Position numbers and translations under genes: made by a program. From Collybia mongolica (taxonomy: Eukaryota; Basidiomycota; Agaricomycetes; Agaricales; Clitocybaceae): 64,000 nt of DNA. The notes beneath the pieces were generated by a model. That model was not told the origin of the DNA and made no database searches. It worked only from the letters and a program-made list of their open reading frames with translations. Of this stretch, positions 1 through 10,570 are shown in pieces (within the stretch, counting starts at the first letter, position 1; every line of letters starts with the position of its first letter). Location of the stretch: assembly GCA_013420905.1 (NCBI GenBank), contig JAAXNY010000011.1, forward strand, positions 1,364,001-1,428,000. Reading direction: 5' to 3'.

Positions 1-1656
1 ATACCTATTTTGTTTTCCTTGATGACTAATCCAAGGTATTCAAGTTCTGTGGCTTCAAATACACATTTGTCCAAATTCAGGTACAAGTCAAATTCCTTCA
101 GTTTCCCTAGAACCTTCACAGTTTTCCTTTGTAGATCATCAATGTTGTCAGAGGAGATAAGAATGTCATCCATGTAGATCAGGATCCATCCTTCATCAAT
201 CTTTACTGTGTAGGTGTTGTTCATCATGTTCTGGAATGTTGCTGGTGAATTGCATATGTAAGCCAAAAAACATAACAAGGGGTTTGAAGAGTCCCCTGTT
301 TGTTTTGAATGCTGCTTTCCATTCATAGCCTTCTTTGATACAAATGTTGTTGTATCCCCCCCATCATAGGTCCAATTTCATGAAGTATTTTGCTCCTCTC
401 AGTTTGCCAAGAAGCTCCCCTACAAGTGGTAAAGGGTATGCATTCTTTATCTTTCCTTCATTTAGTCTCCTATAATCTTGGGTTGGCCAAAGTTTTGCTG
501 AATTTTTTTTTGATACAAAAAAAAAGATGATGCCTGTGAGGATTTCAATGGTCTGATGTATCCTTTTTGCAGGTTTTTGTTAATGAATTCATCCAGTTTT
601 CCTTGTTCTGCCAGGCTGGTGGGATAAACCTTAAAATCCTTTGGGATGAAGTCAGGTTTCAGATCTATTGCATGGTTCCATGATTGTCATGTGGGCATTC
701 TTTCCAATTTTGTTTTGTTGAATAATGACATGTATTTCTGATAAAATTCTGGTAATGTCTTCTTCAGCTTCTGATCTTTGATTTCTGCCTTGTGTTCCAG
801 TTCCTGTGATATTGATGTCTTTGCCTTGATCTGTCAATTCCTAAAAGAATTGGTTGTCAATCTTCAAGGGGTTGATTCCTTGGGGTTTCTTCCAGGTATT
901 CTTCCTGTATTTCTGTTACTGTTGCCTTGGTTTATTCCTGTGTTTGTCTAATCTGTTGGATTTCCATGTTCCTTCAGATTGCTTCCAATAGAACTCCTTT
1001 CTTGATGTTTGGTCTGAAGTCAAGTGTTCCTTTCTCCCAATCAATCTTGGGGTTGTGCCATTTCAACCATGGTAGTCTGAGGATAATGTTCTCCTTTCCT
1101 AATCTGCTAACTAATAGTTGGATTCTGATTTATTCATCTCCAATTCAAATCTTGGTCCATACATAGTCTGTGATGTTCCCTGATTTATTCTTTGTTCCAT
1201 CTATTTTTCTGACTGAGATTGACTTTCTCAGTGGGGTTGTCCTTATCTCATTTTCTTCAACAAATGTCTTGTTGATGAAAATTCCTCCAGCTCCACAACC
1301 AATAAGTCTGATTGCTTGGGTTTCAATGTTTTTCTGTTCTTCAATCATTGTAATTGGAATAGAAAGAGATTGTTGATTCATTTCTCCCAGAATTGCAGGT
1401 GATAGCATAACAGAATAAGTCTCAGCAGGTACTGACATCAATTCAGACTGCTGCTTTAAAAACCCTTGTCTTCCATGTTTTTGATGGTGATCTCCTTCTC
1501 TTCTTCATCTAATCCTGCCAAAAGGGATCAGATCTTTGCATAGGCATCTTTGCCCTTCATCAGTACTTTTGGTTCTTTCTTTTGTGGGGTCTGGGGAATA
1601 GAATTTCCAGCCCTATGGGCTGATGCTTGATGTCCTGCTTTGTGATATTTGAAGCA
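1..1656 (-). pseudogene. Ty3/Gypsy retrotransposon, decayed Pol and end of Gag (cut by window edge)
   Basis: Reading the minus strand, 1-660 encodes a Ty3/Gypsy reverse transcriptase. The YMDD active site is at 165-176 (context IYMDDILISS) and is followed by a typical LDKCVFEATELEYLGL thumb/connection stretch. Positions 1145-1441 encode a retroviral-type aspartic protease core, but the catalytic triad region reads LIGCGAGG where the family has D before the C/S-G, so the catalytic Asp is lost. Positions 1614-1656 encode a damaged Gag zinc knuckle (CFKYHKAGH, second Cys replaced by Tyr). Stops and frameshifts interrupt every segment. RNase H and integrase would lie left of the window. The matching Gag capsid part is at 9388-10089, separated by the inserted LINE. 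Function if intact: copying element RNA into DNA. The copy is dead. Confidence 0.85.
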
Positions 1657-1705
1657 TCATCCATGCTGTCAGCGATGCAACAATAACAGTCACTGCAGGA
1701 TATCA

Positions 1706-1720
1706 GAGAATATAAGAGTA
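1706..1720. repeat. LINE target-site duplication, left copy (15 bp)
   Basis: The sequence gagaatataagagta is identical to 9016-9030 and directly abuts the LINE T-tract. It belongs to the older Gypsy sequence that was the target. Confidence 0.93.
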
Positions 1721-2061
1721 TTTTTTTTTTTTTGGGTCAACATTTTATATACCAACTGTACCTAATACATGCGCTGGTCACTATGAGTAGTAATTGGAGG
1801 AGTGGGAAGGGGGGGCAGAAGACAAAGCGCTGCGGAGCTGGGATGCTTGCCTGACCAGGGTCGAACCAGCAAATGGAGCCAGAGCTCATTGTACACAGGC
1901 CGGAAAGGCCAATCTACACCAGGGGGTAGGCCCCCCACTGCAGTGCCCTGCAGCAGGTGGTGGCTTCAAGTCCACCAATTATCCAGGTTCACATGTTCGG
2001 CCAGGGAGAACCCTATAGCCATCACTTAGAACACTGAGTACCGCCCCTAGCCTGTTTAGGA

Positions 2062-5000
2062 CTAGGGAACATTGAATGTGAAAGCGCTCTTGTTCTCTGA
2101 GAGGAAGTCAACCAGCCACACATAGCGCAGCTGATGGCTGGGCTTGTCTTCCCGTCCATGTCATGGACAGTCATATAGGATGTGTTGTATGGTTTCCAGG
2201 GGAGCACCGCACCTACAGGAGACAGATTCCTCTTTGAAGAATTGGGACCGGAATGCCCCAATTGGAGCGTGTCCAGTGATGCATTGCACCACGCGGGTGG
2301 TCAAAGCATGGCTGTGACTGGTCTTGCACATCCACAGCCCATTGTTTACATGGGTTGGAGTGAGCAGGGTGTCCTTTTTCACATAGAGTGTCAGGAAATT
2401 GGAGCCAATATACTTCTTGGACTGGAAGAGAGACTTCCAGCCGTCAAGCATGCGTGTGACTGCTTCGCGTCATGCAAAGTCAGCAGAGATAACTGGTGCT
2501 CCACCTGCCTCAACACGAGTCAAGACGGTGCTGATGTGTGCCAGTTGGTGGTCTTCAATCTCCACTCCATTTGTAATGTGGTGGAGGTGTATCTTGTGGA
2601 TGGCGCAGAGCTGCAGCCAAGGCAGTAGCACATCACACACTTTGAGGGCGGACACTTGACCTGAGTGGTGTGATGCATCGAGGGAACGCCTAAGGGCATT
2701 GGTGGAGTCGGAGAAGATATGGACATCATAGATGTCCTCTAGTCTGGTGTCAGCTGCCTGTCGGATGCCTTCCGCAATTGCTTGCAGCTCAGCATCATCA
2801 GACGTAGAGAGGCCAGTAGTGTACCAGTCCTCATATAGGTCCCTGGCATGCCAGACGTGGTAGACCATGACTGACTGCATGGGAGGGGGGGGAGTGGATG
2901 CATCAGTGACAATGCAGATGCTCCATGGGGAGTGAGAGGCCTCTTCAACAGCACTCTTCAGCGATGTGATGCAGTCCTTCATGAAATCCTCATGGTGATC
3001 ACTGCCCTTGGGTGGGGGGGTGATGATATTGTAGACTATGCAATCAGGGAACAAATCCTTGGGGCGCATGCCCAGTTGGTTGAGTGGGTGGACAGGGTCT
3101 AAATCCAAGAAGGAGAGGCCAAGGTTAGACCAGGCCTCCACAATGGGAGATACGAGTTTCCCAAGCCTACAGCTTGGGTTGCAGGCATTGAGGGTCTCGA
3201 CAGAGAATTTGTGGTTCCTGTCGATGAGGCAACAAAAGGCATGTGAGCCCTGAAGCACATGGGAGTGGACATGACTCCTTTCCACCAACTTCTTAACATG
3301 AAGGTGGATAGGGGGGATGCCTGCGAGGGTCTTGCCAGCCCCATTCGGGGATGTCTTGAAGGTGCCGGTGATCCAAAGGCAAGCGCACCTTTGCATCTTC
3401 TGGAGGTTATTGAGAGGGCCTGCCATGCGAGCCCCCTCATACATCCAGAGCCTGCTCCCATATGTAGCAATGGGGAGAACACAGGCTCAGTAGAGCATTT
3501 GTTTGTGCTTGGGCCTAAGTCTGCACAGAGTTGCTGAGGGAGAGCATAGCCTTCACAGAAGTGAGGGCTTTGTTCATGTATCATTTGACATGCTCTCTGA
3601 ATGTGAGGGGATGGTCAAAGAAGAACCCGAGGTAGCACGAGATGGTGCCAGGGCAGAGGGGGGTGTCCCCAGTATATGGGGCATAGCCAAGGTCAATGTC
3701 AGGGTTGATATCACCGTGTTTTTGAGAGAAGTGGAATCCCTCAGACTTGCTGTGCTCAAGCACCAAACCCATTGCCTGGGTGAGCTCAAATACGACTTTG
3801 TAAGCTCCCTTGAGCTTAATAAGGTTCTGTTCAAACATGTCCAACTGCACTATAATGGTGCTGTTGTCCATGTAGGAAATTAGCGAAGCTATGTGAACCC
3901 TCCATTCAAATTCCTTGAGGAGGGGTGCAAGGCATAGAGCAGAGAGGATAGGGGACATGGCAGAGCCCTGTCCCAGACCAACGCTGGATGGGAAGAGCAG
4001 GGACAGTTTGTTGTCCCATGCATATCTAGTATGACGATCAACAAGGTATGACCTGAAAAATGCAACCACTTCTGGTGCAAATCCCTGTCTCTTGAGGATG
4101 TGTAGGAGGACCTCATGGTTTATTGATGGGAAGAACTGAGCCAGGTCGAAAGCGACGACGCTTGTCTTGAGTTTGGCACGCCATCCAGAGTGGACGACGT
4201 GTGTGAGGAAACAACCAGCATTCTCGGTGGAGTTCTGACGGACCCCTCCAAACTGATTGGGGTGGAGTACACCATGTTGAGCAGCTTCAAACTGCATCTT
4301 GGTGGACAACATTTTCTCTAGCAGTTTACCCAGCATGTTCAAGAGAACTATTGGGCAAAACAACTTGGGAGTGTCATACAATGGCTTACCCAGCTTGGGT
4401 ATGACCACCATAATGGATGCTTTAAACTTGGCAGGCCAATGGCCTGACAAGAGACAAGCGTTTGCAAGCCACAAAAGTAGTTTGCCACACCAATCATCTT
4501 GGGTGATCCGTTTAAGGTGACGCCATGAGATGTGATCCAGCCCAGGGGCGGATCGATTCAAAGTGCCTGATAAGGCATCCGACATCTCAGCAGCAGAGTA
4601 GGGGACCCACACCTGAGTTGTAGGTGAGGTCTACATGTTACCCAGCTTGTCAAGGTCGATGGGCCTATTGATAGCTGAGTTGAAGGTGGAGTGCAGTGCA
4701 TTCCATAGCAACTCTGTGGTGCTGCATGGCATGCCTTGGTACAAGATGGCCTCAACTGGGGGTGTCTTGTGTGGGCCCACCCAGTCCATGAGATCCCATG
4801 GTCTGAGGTTAGTACTAGCAATTTTGTCAATGCGTTTGTCGAAGTGCTTTCGTTTTGCTTTACGCATGGTGGCCTTGAAGGCCTTCCAGTCCTCTGGGAG
4901 ATCAGAACTCATGGTCTCAGACCTCATCCAGGTGCAGTCCGAGTCCCACCAAGACTTAGACCAGGTGCAAGCCTGGTTAGTCTTAGCATGATGGGACCAT

Positions 5001-5914
5001 GCTGTTTCAAAGCCCTTAGCTATCGCCTGAGCAACTAGTTGAGTTTGTTCCGCTGACATGATGTCAGGGATTTGGATGAGCCCGAGAAGTAAACACACTT
5101 CCACAAGGAAAGCGGCTTCTTCTTTGGAGTTGATTTTGATTGACATCTTCCCTTCAGGGAACTCAACCCTAAGGGGGATGTCTAGGAGTAGAGGGAAGTG
5201 ATCAGGCTCGCCCTTATCACCTATTATCAGGTCAGCTGTGTATCCCCGGAATGCCAGGACAAACACAAGGTCAAGGACCGAGCCACATAGAACCACGTTA
5301 TATGGCTGATGTGTGACCCGACCCAAGGGGGGGGCAATCCTCTCAAGGCTGAGGACAGCCACGCACTCCATGAGCCTGTTGGCCATGGGGTGCTCATGAT
5401 TGAGGGTAGTGTCCCAATGCACTGAGGGGCAATTAAAATCACCCCCCATGTAGCTAACATCAGGGAAGTCATCCAGGTGGTCCTTGAGGAATCGGATTGT
5501 GGATCCATTCTCATCTGAGTAGACATTCATCAAATGCACTGGGCCGAGGTGACCTCATACAGTGATGAGCATGACATTGCAGTGGTTAATGATGTCTGAT
5601 CGGAGCTGAGGTTTCACCAAGTGGATAGCTTGGTTGATGTAGGCCATGACGTGCAGCTGATCTTCAGCTGCATTGAACCCTTTGGGGAACATGGGAATCC
5701 AGTCCAGGTGGACAGGGGGTCCCCTGATGGGGACCTCGTCTTTTTTGGTCAAGGAGGCTGTATACCATACAGTGGCCCATGGCGGCTCCTGCAGGAAGAG
5801 AATGTCAGTGACATCCTTATGGCATTCTAACAGGTCAACTGTCCAGTGTTGTTTGCACCCGACATTTTGGCAGTAGGTTCTGAGCATATTTACATTACAA
5901 GTTGTACTAGACAT
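2062..5914 (-). pseudogene. LINE ORF2: endonuclease, reverse transcriptase, RNase H
   Basis: The start ATG is at 5914 and the final stop at 2062-2064, on the minus strand. The domains are as follows. An AP-type endonuclease (LFLQEPPW near the start, GGDFNCPSVHWD, GSVLDLVFV, then DHFPLL). A reverse transcriptase at about 4600-3600 (SAPGLDHISW, FDLAQFFPSI, GLGQGSAMSP). The YxDD catalytic box is changed to SYMDNST near 3870. An RNase H domain lies at about 2950-2480 (TDAS, ELQA, SDST). A C-terminal CCHC knuckle (CRCGAPLETIQHILYDC) ends near 2164. In-frame stops occur at 5555-5557 (TGA), 4631-4633 (TAG), 3581-3583, 3487-3489, 2470-2472 and 2161-2163 (all TGA), with one frameshift between 3490 and 3580. 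Apart from that frameshift the reading frame continues through each stop, so these are point nonsense changes and not deletions. Confidence 0.9.
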
Positions 5915-7521
5915 TAATCAAGTAACTATTTGTCAAATTGCTCAAGTACCCTCCCTGCATCCTCGGAGCCTGTCTCCTGTAACGGTAGGGAAGGGGGTAT
6001 TAGCAGAGGGCGCGAAGTGTAAGAGCTCGTCGCCTACCTTCTGGGCAGTGTACTTGGCCGCTAGCCATTTGGCATTGTAGCAGTGTTTCCAAAAGGAGCA
6101 CTTCCTGTCATCAGACTCATGGGCCAGGCCACAGTTGATGCATTGGGAGGCATGTGGGCACTTATGACCCGCTAGTGTGGCAAGTCTTGGTGGGGTAGCC
6201 TTGGGGGCGGCCTTGCAGCACGTCGCTAGGTTGCGGTGGTTGCAGGCATCATGGGGCCCACCGCAATAGGAGCACAATTGAGCTCTGAAGGGACAGACCT
6301 CCTTGCAGTGGCCGAACCTCCAGCACTTTGTGCAGATAGGGACTCCTGTCTGCTTATCAGCAGGTAGGATGGTCAAGGACTGGGACCCGAGCATGAAGCT
6401 CTTGTCCCAAAGGCTGCAGAGGTGGGTGCCTCCACGAGAATCATAGATGTCGAAGAACACAGTACATGAGTCCAATGTTTTGGAGTTTCTGACCACGCGG
6501 GGGAGCACCCCTTAGTACAGGTGGATTGCACCTTTCCATTTGCAGGATTCAAGGATAGCCTTGACCTCCAGAGGAGTGATGGGAATGGGCTTCCTGGTCT
6601 CATCATATGTGACGGTGGTACTGAAGAAGGGGAAGTTGGGGATGCAGAGGAAGGTCTTGGAGGACCCGACCTCAACCCCTGTCTCTGTCTTGGCCCCCCG
6701 AGCCTCCTTTGCCTTGGCATTGAAGAACTGGTAGAGGACCTGGAGGTCATCTTCGGAAGGCACAGAATCCATGACAAGGGACAAACCCCCGAGATGGTTC
6801 CATGTTTCCACAACGGCACGGATGATTTGACAATTAGAACCAAGAATACTGTTGATTGTCGGTATAACAGGAGCATTGTCCCAGTATACTGGCAGGGAGC
6901 AGAAGACCACAACTTCTTTCTGAGAGGAACCGTGGGTGGTGGAATGCTTCACATTGGCGCGAGCCCGTTCAGCATTTGTGTGGGAGGTGGCAGCCCCACC
7001 CGCAACAATCTGTTGCACTTGGATGATGGATGCATTGGGAGCCAAGGGGAAAGACTTGGCCATCTGGACTAGTCCCTCAGCCATGGCAGCAGCACCCTTC
7101 CTCCTCTTAGAAGGGGGAGGTTGGGGGAGAGCAGCAGCAGCAGCTGCCATAGATGCAAACAAGGCCAGGGTTGGCCAAGGGGGGGGAGGCAGAGGCCGTC
7201 TGGATGACCAAGCCAGGATAAGCTTCCTCTGGGGCCTGCGGAGACCTGCAGGATCAGAGGTAGCATTAGACAAGTGGGGGGGCCGCTGCCCTGACCCAGG
7301 AGGACCATACTTAGGGGGGGGAGGAGTGTCAGGGGGGAGCTGGCTCCAAAGGCTGTTGGTGACCTGTTGTAGGGTGGCAACTTGAGAGGTCCCATTGGCA
7401 ACATGCCGGATGAGGCCGAGTATACAACCTGGAGGAGCTCAGTGGCAAAAGTGTCAGTGAGGTGTGCAGGGACGCAGTATCCCTTTTCAGTCCAGAGGTT
7501 CATAAGCTCTGTTGTGTTGTG

Positions 7522-7538
7522 GAGTGATGAGGTAGCCG
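7522..7538. repeat. Target-site duplication of the A-tailed insert, left copy (17 bp)
   Basis: Identical to 8487-8503. Removing one copy and the insert restores continuous ORF1 codons of the host LINE, which confirms the boundary. Confidence 0.93.
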
Positions 7539-8486
7539 ATGCTTCTTGATCTTTTACCACCACCATCCGACCATGGGAATTCGTCCCTCCTGCACTAGGT
7601 CGTCCCTAAACTACCTAACACCTCATCCCTAATCGACATTGCCTTTCATCAGACCACTCTTTCGGCCTGGGCCACCATCCTTTTATACCACATCCAAATT
7701 TTTAACTTATCAGAGCTGATCCTGACTATCTGCAGGGTCATCTCATCTTGCCTGTACTGGGGGCTTCACTAATCCGTTCACATCCACCTCATCAACTACC
7801 AGGCCACATGAGGATACCACAACTCTAGTACTCTGCTTCGCGCAGATCCTTAGGGAGCGTCACCGCCAACATTCTCAACAATTTATTTGTACTTGCTTAA
7901 CCACTACACCCAAACACAAAAGGAGGAAGGGGTCTGGCCCCCAATCAGCTACTGTCCCTGCACAGAGCACACCTCTTGGGGAGAATGCCAGTTTATCAAC
8001 CAATGGTGGGATTTGGCAGCCTCAGTTTGGAGGGGAGTCATCACTTTGGGAGAGCAGTGTGGAACAGGGGGGAAAGTAATAGGGGGATTCAGGAGAGGGG
8101 GAGCAGGTTTGAGGTACAGGTCATTCATTTAGTTTGGACATATATCTTTGACACTGGGGGGGAGTAATGGGTTTCCAGGGCACCCTGAAAATACCAGGGG
8201 GGGAGTGGAACGGGGTACCAACATGAAGGGAGGGGACCATGCCCCGACAAGCGAAGGCAAACCTTTAAGGCGTTGGGAGGTTCAGACATGGTACAGTACA
8301 ATACCGTTGGACTGCAGGTATCCTCAGTCTAGACCCGTAATACAACCTGGAGAGCAACTTAGTGTACAGCTCCACCCTGATGGCTCATTACAGATTACTT
8401 AGTGGTAATAGGTTTTTATGCCTGCATGTAGCTGGGTCAAACCCACATGCGCTTAATATTATTATATGAACCAAAAAAAAAAAAAA
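7539..8486 (+). mobile_element. Non-autonomous A-tailed retroelement (SINE-like), 948 bp, inside the LINE
   Basis: This insert lies opposite to its host LINE. It is flanked by perfect 17-bp direct repeats, gagtgatgaggtagccg at 7522-7538 and 8487-8503, and ends in 14 A residues (8473-8486). These are marks of target-primed reverse transcription. It has no RT, endonuclease or other recognisable domain; the longest ORF (81 codons, 7887-8132) looks like chance. It is G-rich in the middle and its last 60 bases contain a small palindrome (gctgggtcaaaccca). It could be a SINE, an internally deleted LINE derivative or a retroposed transcript. At 948 bp it is long for a SINE. Boundaries are secure; class is not. 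Confidence 0.82.
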
Positions 8487-8503
8487 GAGTGATGAGGTAG
8501 CCG
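8487..8503. repeat. Target-site duplication of the A-tailed insert, right copy (17 bp)
   Basis: Follows the 14-A tail at 8473-8486 directly and matches 7522-7538 base for base. Confidence 0.93.
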
Positions 8504-9015
8504 CCTGGACGTCAATCTCCACTGATTCTTTCAAACCGGTTGGGAGGAAGGCATCAGTGGGGTCATCGAAGCTCTCCTGGAAGGAGTTCATCTCCACCCC
8601 CTCCAAGGTTTCCTCTCAGTCCTGGGGAGGTGGGGCTGGGGCTTTGCCTTTGGCGGACGACAACGTGACAGTGTCGTCATCTGCCGCAGTATCCATTGGA
8701 GTGGAGGAATCCACCTCCAATGCAGGTGCAGGCATGGGTGGTTGAAAGAAGACCCATTGTGCAATAGTAGGGAGGCCCAGGGGTCTCTGAGGAGTGGTGC
8801 TCCTGGTTGGAGCAGGGGAGGAGGACCTGCGAAGGTAGTTGTGAATGTCCAGCAGTTTCAAGGTGCGTTCAGGTTGTCTTTGCCCATGTCAGAGGCATGG
8901 GGCTTGGTTGGTAGAGTGTTATCGGGGGTGGTCTAGGACAGCAGAGTGTGTAGAATGATGATGACAACTACGACAGTGGCTGTGCACATCGTGGTAACAA
9001 GTCAAGTTTGCTGTG

Positions 9016-9030
9016 GAGAATATAAGAGTA
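9016..9030. repeat. LINE target-site duplication, right copy (15 bp)
   Basis: Identical to 1706-1720. It marks the 5' end of the LINE at 9015, so the LINE is not strongly 5'-truncated. Confidence 0.93.
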
Positions 9031-9387
9031 GAGAGGGCACAGGAGGTAGGGAGTTGAAGAGACCTGTCTGTATTGCAGAGAATAGACAAGATCAAGACTA
9101 CAGAACAAGTAGCTAGAGGTGCAGTATATATACAACTACCTAAGGGGGACCAGAGTAGAATAAATATGGAGAAAGGTAAACCAAACATAACCAGGGTAGT
9201 GCACAGCATCAATCAAATGATGGAATGGAATGATGGGAATGATGGGAGAATTGTAACTACTGGGGATAGATGAATTAACAGCCAATCCCCCTAGATAAGA
9301 GATAAGATAAGATCAAAAAGATGGAGATAAGATGAGAATATAATTTTCATGACATATGCTTCATGTGGTTGTCTCTTTCTTGGATAG
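9031..9387. other. Uncertain stretch between Gag and the LINE duplication
   Basis: By spacing this is the distal part of the Gypsy Gag gene, but no frame gives a readable Gag sequence. On the minus strand it has a TATATATA box (about 9127) and pyrimidine-rich sequence, so a small solo LTR is possible. I found no matching duplication around it. Confidence 0.3.
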
Positions 9388-10089
9388 TTAATCAATGATC
9401 TTCTGCATCAAGGGAGCTGGTATCCCTTCCATGAAATACTCGATGAGTGCTTCATCACCAGTAATTCCCCTTTCTGCTGCGGCTGCTTTGAATTCCACAA
9501 TGTAATTGTCTGCTGTCATGTTTCCTTGCATATGCAGTGTCTTCAAGGTCTGTCTAGCATCTCCTGCTACATTGGATGTGGAAAATGTTTCTTCAATTGT
9601 CATCATAAAATCTCTGTAAAAGCCTGGGTTTGCATTTTGTTCTCCATACCATGACTTCTTCCATGGTCCTGCTGTTCCTCCTTTCATATAGGAGAGCACA
9701 TAATATCTTCTTCCAATCTGTGTCATAAATTCTGTTGTTTGCTTCCAAGTATATCTTGCAATCAAGAACAAAGTGCTTTGTTGCCTTTCTGTTTCCATCA
9801 AAAACAGTCAGTAAACTGAGTTTAATTTCAATGGGTCATTGTTTGTCTGCCATCTCTATGTCAGGATCAGGTGGTATTGGGGAATCTGGTGATTTGGGTT
9901 TCTGTGGTTTCTTGGGTTCCTTCTGTTTGGAACTTTCTGTCTTTGGTTTTGGCACAGTGGGTGTTTCTATCATTTGTGTGACTACTGTAAGTCTTGGCAG
10001 TTCTTCTGCATCCCAGAAGTCTTTGTTGCTAATGGCACTCTGCCTACTCCTGCTCTTGTAGGGTTCAATCTGTATTGTGCTGGTGCCAT
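9388..10089 (-). pseudogene. Ty3/Gypsy Gag capsid region, decayed
   Basis: On the minus strand, an ATG at 10087-10089 opens a Gag-like reading frame (MAPAQYRLNPTRAG). A Lys/Pro/Glu-rich linker follows, and then a retrotransposon Gag domain with the expected order: VFDGNRKATKHFVLD, SYMKGGTAGPWKKSWYGE, and EYFMEGIPAPLMQKIID ending at 9388. Frameshifts near 9715 and 9990 and a stop near 9835 break it. This is the 5' part of the same element whose zinc knuckle, protease and RT lie at 1-1656; the LINE inserted between them. The roughly 360 bp between 9031 and 9387 should be distal Gag by spacing, but I can read no clear Gag protein there. Confidence 0.8.
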
Positions 10090-10161
10090 TGCTTCTAAAC
10101 CTGAAGAAGTTGATGGTTCAATTAGCTTGACCTTTTGTTACAGCTGTTTAGGCCTTATCCA

Positions 10162-10570
10162 CTGAGTCAATCTGGTTTGTCATTCATTTGTTCAAAGACC
10201 ATTGACTCTGCAAGTCTAACATCTGCTGACTCCCTCTTTAGGGCTAAGTCAGATCATTTGTTCAAAGATACACTACTCCCTTCATAAGGCAAGTAGGATC
10301 AAGTTCACACTGAGAGTTAAGAGATAGCAAATGAGGTTGATTCAGCTAGGTCAAGCTAAGGAAGCTAACTACACTAGAATGTCCATATATTTACTAGGTT
10401 GATATGAATCATATATATGACTTAGTACATGTAAACCCAAAAAAAGTTTCTATAAGCAAGTTAACCAATCATGCCTGTAATGATCAATGTAATGAGAGAA
10501 ACATGAATATACAGACAGGATAAATTTACTTACTCTTGATAAGTTTTAGAACCATGGCACAATTGTGTTA
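10162..10570 (-). repeat. Candidate 5' LTR region of the Gypsy element
   Basis: Upstream of gag on the minus strand, TGGATAAGGCC (about 10147-10157) could be a tRNA primer-binding site lying next to an LTR ending in ...GACTCA. The AT-rich sequence beyond contains TATATATGA-like motifs near 10410 and a 15-bp direct repeat (tcatttgttcaaaga near 10182 and 10257). The 3' LTR is outside the window, so the repeat cannot be confirmed and the outer edge is a guess. Confidence 0.22.

Larger units (their letters stand above)
5942..8891 (-). pseudogene. LINE ORF1 (Gag-like, three zinc knuckles), interrupted by insertion
   Basis: Nucleic-acid-binding ORF1 of the LINE, read on the minus strand. The C-terminal part has a CX2CX4HX4C knuckle (CTKCWRFGHCKEVC), a second Cys/His cluster (CSYCGGPHDAC) and a third (CINCGLAHESDDRKC). 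It stops at 5942-5944, just before ORF2. The middle part is rich in Ala and Pro. The N-terminal part begins around 8890 (RTLKLLDIHNYLRR); I see no clean ATG there. Damage: TGA at 8616-8618, TAA at 6512-6514, a frameshift between about 7270 and 7400, and a 948-bp insertion at 7539-8486 that splits the codons after SVEIDVQAATS. Family role is RNA packaging and chaperoning; this copy is broken. Confidence 0.82.
1721..9015 (-). mobile_element. Tad-like non-LTR retrotransposon (LINE), near full length but inactivated
   Basis: A 7.3-kb unit on the minus strand, flanked by perfect 15-bp direct repeats (1706-1720 and 9016-9030). It ends in 13 A residues on its own strand, seen as T at 1721-1733. Order on the element strand: short 5' leader, ORF1 (Gag-like with CCHC knuckles), a 27-nt gap, ORF2 (endonuclease, reverse transcriptase, RNase H, C-terminal zinc knuckle), then a 3' UTR of about 340 nt. 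This order and the RNase H domain fit the fungal Tad clade. A 948-bp element interrupts ORF1. Both ORFs contain several stops, most of them explained by CpG decay, so the copy cannot move on its own. Clade assignment is from domain order and would need a tree. Confidence 0.88.

Noticed and set aside
1955..1985. tRNA T-arm-like hairpin (ggtgg, loop, ccacc)
   Set aside because: No D-arm, anticodon arm or acceptor stem could be folded around it; it is part of the LINE 3' UTR.
2182..2628. 148-codon plus ORF
   Set aside because: Lies opposite the LINE RNase H and zinc-knuckle coding sequence; a shadow.
9031..9387. Solo LTR inside Gag
   Set aside because: TATA-like box and pyrimidine tracts suggest it, but no duplication or clear TG...CA ends; spacing also fits plain Gag.
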